A stretch of 64,000 nucleotides of DNA, from the NCBI RefSeq assembly GCF_030272615.1, contig NC_081406.1, forward strand, positions 262,972,624 through 263,036,623. The letters run 5' to 3'. Positions 58,025 to 64,000 of the stretch are shown here, piece after piece. Position numbers and translations under genes: made by a program. Numbering within the stretch: the stretch's first letter is position 1; each line of letters starts with the position of its first letter. The notes below the pieces were generated by a model. The model made no database searches and was not told where the DNA came from. It saw only the letters and a program-made list of their open reading frames with translations. The stretch comes from Cryptomeria japonica. Lineage: Eukaryota; Streptophyta; Pinopsida; Cupressales; Cupressaceae.

Positions 58025-58570
58025 TGTTGTGCATTGCACACGCTCCTTGTCGCCGACAGGGTCCCCCTTCCCGTTTTGAGCTTTTCGTCATTGTCCTGCC
58101 AGGTTCCGAGCAGAGTTTCTCGCGTCTCTTCGAGCGAGTTCGTGACCGATCCGTAAACTGATTGACGTTGAAGTAATGAACCGATGAGTCCTCCTGACTA
58201 GTCTAGCTCTCGGGCGTGAACGCCAAGAGCTTTGTTTGAAGTTTTAAGAATCGCCTTAGATAGGCGTAAGGTGGTAGGAATTGGCAGATCCCGCCAAGCA
58301 AGAGCAGTGCGCCTAAAGGTCACACGAAGACCAAAGTCAACATTTTTTTTTCGCACCAGAGCTGTAAGGCCGATTGCATAAGGTTTGTCACCCGACCTTT
58401 GTAAGGTTTGGGTGAGAGATGATTTTCGCCTGCTGATGAAAGATCGAATTGCCTGGCCAAGTGCCTTAGTATTCTGATGCCTCCTAAATCCAGATTTGTG
58501 GAACCTGGCAAAAACCTAGTAGGAGGTTCGACGTTTCATGCAAGTTTTCAAAATTGTCTAAGGGGCAGAT

Positions 58571-59359
58571 TTCGGACCCAGAGGCCCGAAGGGGGGTCAG
58601 AATTTCACTAAGCTAATCTTGCCAAAATCGCCCAGGGGATTGAATCTTAGACCCTGGGACGAAAATTTCAAAAATGGATGCTCCCTACTTGGTCCGAAAA
58701 CAATGCAAAAGTTCTTTTAAAATGTTGCAAAGATAGCTCTAGGTCCGAAAATCACTTTAAGTTCCAAATTCGGACCTTGGGGCGAAACTAGAGCCTGTAA
58801 GAGGCATGTTTTGATCCGAAAGTCGCTTCAAATGTCCATTTTTGGACCTTGGGGCGAAATGTTTAAAAACACGATTTTGCAAAAAATGCTTGAAAGCTCG
58901 GAAATCGCGAGAGTGTTCCCAAATTCGGACCTTGGGATAAAAGATTAAAATGCGAAAGTTCCAAATTCGGACCTTGGAGCAAGTTGTTTTTTTTTAAAGA
59001 TGATAGAAAGGGTGCGAAATGTTCCAAGGGCTCTCCTAGCCCCGAAAATCGCTTAAGTTCCAAATTCGGATCTGGAGTAAAAAGGGCGTCGAGTAAAAAG
59101 AAAGAAGCGCGTTTGAGCTCCGAAACTCGCCAAAGCGCTTCAACCCTCCGAAAACCTTTAGGCGTCTATTTTCGGACCCTAGGATAAAACGAAAAAAAAT
59201 CGTAAAAAGAATGGCTAAAGTGCTTTAGCCTCCGAAAACCTTTAAGTTCTTTTTTTCGGACCCTAGCTCAAAGATGTGAGATAATAAAAGTCACAAAAGC
59301 GCGTTTAGGTCCGAAATCGCTCGAAATCACTTAAGTCCTTTTTTCTCGGACCCTTGGAA
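58571..59359 (+). repeat. Palindromic repeat array of element D
   Basis: TTCGGACC(T/C)T(G/A)GG-type cores recur at about 58571, 58768, 58925, 58968, 59066, 59173, 59258 and 59347, with weaker copies at 58647 and 58840. Several are preceded 20-40 bp earlier by TCCGAAAATCGC, giving a TCCGAA...TTCGGA inverted repeat. Spacing is about 40-110 bp, shorter than in A and B. The sequence is unrelated, but the position in the element is the same. Weaker units may continue to about 59960. Confidence 0.75.
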
Positions 59360-60136
59360 GCAAGTGAGGAAAACGCGAAAAAAGATTAAAATGCCTCCAG
59401 CTCTGAAAACGCGAAACACTTAAAGGGACGCATTTAGTTCGAAAGATGCAAGAACGCCCCCATCCTTTGAAGTTTTTTTTTTTACAAATAAAGGCGCCGC
59501 GACTCTTGAAGTTGCGAAAGTCGTAAGGAATGGCATAGTTTAAAGGTTCGCGCAGCTTGCAAATTCGTTCAAATCCTCCGAAGTCATCGCAAAAACTCTC
59601 CAGGAAGCCTGAAGCCGCCAAAGGGTTAAAATCACCAAGTATACCAAAAACCTCTAAGCTTCGAAATACAGAGGCGCGTTGAGGTCCGAGGTTAGTCTGA
59701 AGCCATCAATAACGAGTTGAGAATCCGTAGTTTTGGCGAAGCTGTTGAAGTCCGAGAATATCTCCAAAGCGGCGAGAGCACCCCCAGCTCAGAAAGTTGC
59801 AAGATCGTTTTTCAAGTCCGAGGTTTTACCTCCCAAATAGTGTCGGTGCTCTGAAACCCGCCAAGCGCCCAGGACCCCCAGCAGGTGGAGGTCGCAAAGT
59901 TTCCAAGTTTGCAAAAGAGGAAGCGAAAGGTCTGAAATTCACCAAAGTGGGTCAGACCTCCGAAATTCGCCAGAGGTGTGCAAATCGCGAAGTGGAAGAC
60001 GCGAAATTTGCAAGACTCGCAAGGAGGAAAGCGCAGTTCTGAATTTGAAAACCATCCAAAGTCCGAAAGCAAGAAGGAGCGTCCGTTCATTTCCCGCGAC
60101 AAGGTTGGCTAATCTTTCGCCGTCCGCTCCCATCAG

Positions 60137-60580
60137 GTAAGTGCGCTTTGTTGCATATGATCATTTAGAAAATGTTTAAATCGAATGGACAAATCGTAAA
60201 ATTTGATCGCAATACTTGAATTCTTGAAATTTGCATCTCTTGTGCTCATAAACATTGTTCAATCACTCGAAATTTAGAAATGCACTCTTAAGGCTTCGCT
60301 AGAAATTGCACCTCTTTTCAAACTTAGGAAAATTTTCATGTCGTCTCTGTTGAAAGTTAATCCAAAATCCAGAAGTGATAAGTATAAATGCGTAGTCAAA
60401 AATCTTCAAGAATATGCTGCGGTTAAAGTTGATCAAGCTGTTAGCTAGAAATATTGCTCCATGTCCAGACTAAACTTTAAATTAATCTTGGCCTGCTGGA
60501 GCATTATTTATTTATTTATTTTTTATCTAACACGCATTACCTTTCTTGTATCACCTCGTAATCTGCATCTGGCTGTGCAG
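60137..60580 (+). other. Predicted 5'-leader intron of the D ORF
   Basis: Donor CAG|GTAAGT at 60137 and acceptor GGCTGTGCAG at 60580, five bases before the ATG at 60586, 444 bp. A and B have an intron in the same place. I saw no clear TATA box upstream in D. Confidence 0.6.
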
Positions 60581-60585
60581 AATAG

Positions 60586-63500
60586 ATGCCTAAATCAGCG
60601 GTGGAATCATCAAAAACGCCCGCTGCAGCCGAAACCTCACGAGCATCCAAATCAAACATCCCGCGTAAGGTTGAAAATATGAAGTACCAGTATCAAAGGG
60701 GAGGATTGAGGGAGTCGAAGGTTCAGAGCGTCTGGGACAACATTAGTGACACTGACCTTGGCCATATTGATATTCAGGACTTCAGGAATCGGGTCTTCTC
60801 ACCCAACGCATATGGCAGGCCTAGGCAGATGGTGGAAAGTGGCATCACCCAAGCAGCAGGTTTTCCTCCAGCAATCCAGAAGTATGAATTAGTAGTGGAG
60901 GCTGCTCGGCATTACGAACCAAAGTCCAGATTAGTGCTTCTGGAGAATATGACTATCGCCGACTTCTCCCCTGAGGCTATTGGTGATGCATTTGATATCC
61001 CCTTTCCAAATAATCCCACAGCTACAACCATAGACGAAGCACAAGGGGCATATGATATGAATCCAGCCCGATGCAAAGCATTGATTAACGAGGAATGGTT
61101 CAAGGAGAAAAGGCCTTCGGGCACTAGGATTGTGAAAAAGACCCCCAGGAGTGATTTTCATAATGAACATGGGGATATGGTCACCTTACTCAGCCGAGTC
61201 ATGGGACTTCCTAAGTCCAGCTACTTTGAAGAGTGGATGTTCTATTTTACAGAGCAGGTCTTCGCCGGAAAGTCTAAGTTTGACTGGGCCCAGATCATAA
61301 GCGATAACATCCACACTCAGCTGATTGAGCTCGAAACGAAGAAGTACTTCACCATGGCCTCCTATTTGGTCTATATGTTCGCAAAGAACCAGCCATTGCT
61401 AGGATTGATAATGAAAGGTGAGATCGGGAATGGGCCCGGAAAGTCTATGATTGTTACCCGCAGCTGCACTACCAGGATATAGCTCAAAGGGAAAAGAACA
61501 GCCTGGCTTACGCGGTTGGTCAGTATGAACGCGTCAATGACGCCTTCACGATGTGCTTGGTTAGGCTAATGCAGGGCGGGTTGCACATAAGGCTCTCGGA
61601 GAAAGCTACTACTTTAGTGCAGAGGTATGGAGCCTGGTTCATTCAGTTCCCAAGGTTTTCCTACATCCGAATAGCTGGCTTCGATGGTGCCCCCCTTCGA
61701 CTTCCACGGTATCCAACCGACAAAGTAATCCTTATGGAGGTGGCAAGGCAGTCGCGCCCCGCCGACATCTTACTTCGAGAAAGCAAGCAGGCTGGATTCG
61801 CATTTCCTATGATCATAGGCAGCCATGATGTCCATTTGAAGACCCCTACCCTAGTAGAAGAGTCCCTTGCAGAGTTGGCCTCTTATGGCCTACAGGACCA
61901 TTTCCCAAGAAAATACTTCGATCATGATAATCTGGCAAAAAGGGCCTATGGTCGAAGATACAGAGCAAAGGAGTCAGTTGAAGACTATTGGAAAAATTGC
62001 TCTGATGACTACGAAGTCAGGCGATGGGAATATTCTAGGTTGAGTGTGCAGCAGATGCGACTCTTTGAATACTGTCGGGTCCCAGATCAGCTCACGGACT
62101 CAGGAAATTGCCTCCAGGTCCGAGAATTCGAAGCAGTAAGACACCTCTTGCCAGGCGTTGATTGGTCTCAGGACCCAATCATAGATTTCGAAGCAGTTAT
62201 GGTAGCCCCAACAAGGTACACAGATCAGTGGTTACATCATCAGATCGAGAGGCTAGTCCATGAGGGGGTCCAGTTCACTTACCATTTGATGGGCAGTCTT
62301 GATTCTCAGTCTTCCAAAGATGAAGGGACATCTAGTACACGCCGGGAAAGAACTGAGAAACCAGAGAAAAGAAAGAAAGCTAAGGCTTGCAGAGGAACTC
62401 GGACGTCCAAAAGAACAAGAAGGGAGAAGATTCCTATAAAGAGGCCAGAGGTCACTTCATCTTCAAAAGATCCCAGTTCGTCCGACGATGCCATAGAATT
62501 GGATTGCATACCTGCTCTGCCTTCCTAGAGCGACATCGATGCATTTGAGGCCAATGATCCTCCTGCGCTTGATGTACTGGACACTGAGCTAAAAGCCCTC
62601 GAGTTGACCGAACTGGGTAACCAAATAGAAGAAGGAGAAATCCCATCCACCCAGGGGGTCAAAGTGCATGAACCTACCCAGCAGAGTCATCACGAGTTGC
62701 TACTCCTCAATACAGCCAAGGACGACTCCACCGTCGAGGGAGAACAAAGGATAGACGAAACTCATGAGCCCGAGAGAACTAAAGAGCAACCTTCACAAGA
62801 GGATGTCAGACAGTTGTTCAGTGAAATAGGGGAGAACTCAGCTGCAAGCAAAGAGCTTCCTCCCTCTTTCACTCCTCCGATGGCAGGGCAGCTACGAATT
62901 TGTGGTCAGTCGGTTGAGAACGTGGGAGAACAGAATGCTGACTTGACCCTATCATCGACTCAGACAGTGCCTCAAGAGTGGCTGATCGCCAGAGCTTAGC
63001 GTAGGGCCACCACCAAAGCACCCATCGATCTAGAGGATATCTTCTCGCGAATGGATCAAGCAAAAGCTTAAGAGAAGAAGAAACCAAGGGCATATTCTAG
63101 AGTAACCCAGGGCGAGCAAAGGAACCGCACTCTTCATATTGCCACCCTGCCCGTAGACAAGCCAGCAGATCAAATAACACTGGCAGATTATAGCATCACG
63201 ACTGTCCCCATCGGACAAGCTACCAAAGAGCAAGAAAAGGAAGAATTTAAGGATTTAGTGCAGAACATACTCAGACAACTCGAGGAGATCACAGCGGAAA
63301 AGGATATGTATCGGGCCCGTGCTGAACAAGCCGAGGGATACATCGATCAGCTCCTACGGCCATTGCACAATCCCTCCGAATCTCATATTCCCCCAACGGC
63401 ATTGGCACAAAGGACCACGACTGAATTTGAAGGAATTCGGGATACTGCAAAGGCCGTCAAGGAATGGATGCAAGACATCAAGAAGAGGGGAGAATAGATC

Positions 63501-64000
63501 CTTAAAGAGGTGAAAGAAATGGCCCTCCATCGAGAGCTCACTCTAGTCAAGTTGTTGGAGGTAAAGAGGGAATCCCTTCACATGCACAAAGTGGCAGCCT
63601 CTACCCTTCCCCTCATGAGAGCTCTTTTTTGGACACATGCGCAAATTCCCACATTGTTTGACATCCTAGATCCTCATGGCATCAGTGTTCTCAAAGAATG
63701 GTACTAGACCATCACCATGAAAAACGACGCCAAGGAAATTATTGACAAAGAAAGTGACGCATGTGAGGTAATTCTGGGGAACATTGAAGAACTAGGTAAG
63801 ACCATCCTCCGATCAATGGTTTCAGGATGGATGAATGACTTGTCCGACAGTGTAATCTGGCCGGACTGGGAAGAAAGGTTGGGGACAGATAAGGTTTCTT
63901 ATTCCACTGGAGACTTGAGTTTTGCTGGTCAGTTCCATTCGGACATATTGTGCTTTGAGCGCAATCGCTCCAACTGGAAGGATGGTTTAAAGCACGTGGA
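60586..64000 (+). pseudogene. Giant-LTR ORF, copy D: unknown protein, runs off the window
   Basis: The start MPKSAVESSKTPAAAE is followed by blocks matching A and B in order: VWDNISDTDLGHIDI, ESGITQAAGFPPAIQ, DFSPEAIGDAFDIP, EEWMFYFTEQV, IGNGPGK, YGAWFIQFPRFSYIRI and RYPTDKVILMEVARQ. A K/R-rich stretch (KRTRREKIPIKR), acidic region and coiled coil (about 63250-63500) follow. A frameshift near 61441 and stops at 62526, 62997, 63069, 63495 and 63705 break it. Beyond the last stop the frame stays open to the window end (NDAKEIIDKESDACEVILGN). Strong block conservation against weak overall identity suggests long-term selection on the protein before decay. Confidence 0.75.

Larger units (their letters stand above)
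37395..64000 (+). other. Probable next RSH intron, over 26.6 kb, open at the window end
   Basis: The donor is at 37395. I found no later RSH exon on the plus strand. All recognised features downstream are transposable elements. This assumes the window is correctly assembled. Confidence 0.5.
58025..64000 (+). mobile_element. Element D: third ORF-bearing giant LTR, cut by window end
   Basis: It begins TGTTGTGCATTGCACACG inside a Ty3 gag, resembling the minus-strand start of A and B (TGTTGTGACCATTTCACAC). A GGGTCCCCC block lies close inside, as in A, B and C. A repeat array, leader intron and long ORF follow in the same order as in A and B, here on the plus strand. The left flank is AAGGG. The far end and its duplication are beyond the window. 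The ORF is much diverged from A and B, so D is a separate subfamily. Confidence 0.7.

Overview
This looks like nuclear DNA from a seed plant with a very large, repeat-filled genome. A conifer or other gymnosperm is my best guess, but that is inference: introns of tens of kilobases, many old and decayed retroelements, and plant-type Ty3, Ty1, hAT, TRIM and SINE families. No bacterial or organellar gene is present.

Host gene. Four exons of one plus-strand gene for a RelA/SpoT-homologue (RSH) HD-domain protein are at 10092-10150, 10247-10378, 10525-10665 and 37323-37394. Reading phase and GT-AG junctions agree throughout. The last two are separated by a 26,657-bp intron. No later exon was found, so the following intron probably fills the rest of the window (over 26 kb). 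Nearly everything else is transposable-element sequence in or around this gene.

Main unusual object. Two insertions, A (13138-20709) and B (24059-31273), each begin TGTTG, end CAACA, and have their own perfect 5-bp target duplication (TTCCC for A, GGAAG for B), yet no second LTR is visible inside either. They therefore read as solo LTRs of 7.2-7.6 kb. Each carries on the minus strand a long array of palindromic repeats spaced about 170 bp apart, a TATA box, a small 5'-leader intron, a roughly 1,070-codon ORF of unknown function, and then a second promoter with a telo-box palindrome and TATA box. A diverged relative, D (58025 to window end, plus strand), has the same order with a different palindromic array. 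A fourth relative, C (1-2497), has the arrays and promoter but no ORF. The ORF therefore looks like a gene carried inside the U3 of giant LTRs.

Other layout. 2498-5685: minus-strand Ty3 element with gag, protease and one LTR, cut by C. 6225-8870: Ty1/copia gag remnant and its LTR region. 11984-12534: SINE-like insertion with a 13-bp target duplication. 21412-22882: deleted hAT element with an 8-bp target duplication. 31641-33234: LINE RNase H remnant between inverted repeats. 34227-34578: complete 352-bp TRIM. 37860-38538: 341-bp tandem duplication. 41879-45136: paired-LTR element with an acidic ORF. 45333-52476: Athila/Tat-like Ty3 element with protease to integrase, an extra 3' ORF and a 3' LTR. 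52486-55380: hAT transposase pseudogene with introns. 56292-58024: 5' LTR, tRNA-Asp-type primer site and gag of another Athila/Tat-like element, interrupted by D.

Decay. Several coding regions are broken by TAG stops where the intact codon is evidently CAG, as expected from deamination of methylated cytosine at CHG sites in silenced plant transposons.
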